From assembly GCA_036279835.1 (NCBI GenBank), contig DASUII010000167.1:1-14859 (forward strand): 14,859 nt of DNA, in the 5' to 3' direction. Source of the DNA: GCA-003244245 sp036279835 (GTDB lineage: Bacteria > Actinomycetota > Actinomycetes > Mycobacteriales > Pseudonocardiaceae). This document shows positions 14,480 to 14,859 of this stretch, one piece after another. A program made the position numbers and the translations under genes. The notes under the pieces were generated by a model. It saw nothing but the letters and a program-made list of their open reading frames with translations, was not told the origin of the DNA and made no database searches. Positions within the stretch are counted from its first letter, which is position 1; each line of letters starts with the position of its first letter.

Positions 14480-14623
14480 GGGCCAGCGCGCAGTGAACCG
14501 CCGTGCGGCCAGAGGCGTCGCGCCCTTGATCGCTGAATCTGAGCCCTCACGGTGCAGACTTGCACGGCAACGCCTCAGTTGCGGCGATCACGACAGCGTG
14601 GTCCCCCGCAGTTCCCTCAGCGC

Positions 14624-14859
14624 TTAGCGGAGCTCCGCCACCGTCTGCACAACGACGGCTGTCCCGGACAGGCCGCTGGTATGGCTGGTCGGGTGCAACT
14701 TACCGACGACGAAGAACACAGCTAATCCCAACAGCGCGAGGATCACGCCCACCGCCGTCGCCCGCAGGTGGTGGCGCATCGGCTCGTGCAGCATCACCGC
14801 GTCCTTGCGGACCAGGGCTGACTCCATTCTGCGGAGCACGAAGCGGTAGGCCTGCACCT
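14624..14859 (-). pseudogene. eccB4: EccB N-terminal part, frame ends soon after the membrane helix
   Basis: The frame enters from the right edge; its true start lies outside the window. The visible 77 residues begin VQAYRFVLRRMESALVRKDA, continue VMLHEPM (22-28) and a single membrane helix (about 33-52), then KLHPTSH and an unrelated tail ending TVAELR at TAA (14626-14624). This is the conserved N-terminus of EccB, the ESX subunit with one membrane helix and a large periplasmic domain of some 400 residues. No continuation of that domain is found in any frame downstream; instead there are fragments of other genes. Gene order (convergent with mycP) is as in ESX-4. I call it truncated; a functional short variant seems unlikely. 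Confidence 0.75.

Noticed and set aside
14470..14545. Possible ankyrin-repeat scrap on the minus strand (RDASGRTAVHCALALNG)
   Set aside because: One partial repeat only, without further repeats or a start; resemblance could be chance, so it is not listed as a feature.
14576..14650. Possible HTH-type N-terminus in the eccB tail (TVAELR, stop, ALRELRGTTLS)
   Set aside because: Too short, and interrupted by a stop codon; cannot be told from chance similarity.
1..14859. CRISPR arrays, tRNA or rRNA genes
   Set aside because: No regularly spaced direct repeats with unique spacers and no tRNA- or rRNA-like segments were seen by eye on either strand.

Overview
The window is high-GC actinobacterial DNA. 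Evidence: frequent GTG starts, GTGA stop/start overlaps, Ala/Pro/Arg-rich proteins and an ESX (type VII) secretion locus. Gene order resembles the Mycobacterium tuberculosis ESX-4 region as I recall it (glmM, rpsI, rplM, esxT, esxU, eccC4, eccD4, mycP4, eccB4). However, the WXG100 proteins, the long S9 N-terminus and the inserted genes look more like a non-mycobacterial actinomycete, perhaps Pseudonocardiales. The genus is an inference.

Positions 1-2622 hold housekeeping genes on the minus strand. Read in the direction of transcription they are rplM (L13), rpsI (S9, overlapping rplM by 4 bp) and glmM (25 bp further on). The 3' end of a plus-strand gene converges on glmM. Upstream of rplM lies a terminator-like hairpin, then the WXG100 pair esxU-esxT (2623-3262).

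Positions 3408-5939 lie between the WXG100 pair and eccC. They contain a type-1 copper (cupredoxin) lipoprotein gene and a 787-bp non-coding stretch. In that stretch a 204-bp MITE-like element has inserted into the loop of a 65-bp-class palindromic repeat, and there is a separate perfect 18-bp palindrome. Next come a translationally overlapping lipoprotein/membrane-protein pair of unknown function, the C-terminal remnant of a VapC-type PIN toxin, and a long inverted repeat.

Positions 5940-13316 are the core ESX-4-like machinery. eccC (three FtsK/SpoIIIE ATPase domains in one 1327-residue chain) reads left. The overlapping eccD (ubiquitin-like domain plus about 11 membrane helices) and mycP (mycosin protease) read right. 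An intact copy of the 65-bp palindromic repeat sits in the divergent eccC/eccD intergenic region. eccD begins with a 27-bp tandem repeat that carries nested palindromes.

Positions 13317-14859 are a decay zone: a doubly truncated, frameshifted DHA2-type MFS transporter fragment, an apparently intact YjbR/MmcQ-family gene, a SAM-methyltransferase fragment, and an eccB reading frame that stops soon after its single membrane helix. If the eccB truncation is real, this copy of the secretion system lacks the periplasmic part of a core membrane component. That truncation and the MITE-in-palindrome arrangement are the two observations most worth checking. I found no complete undescribed system; the closest candidate is the lipoprotein/membrane-protein pair at 4714-5705.
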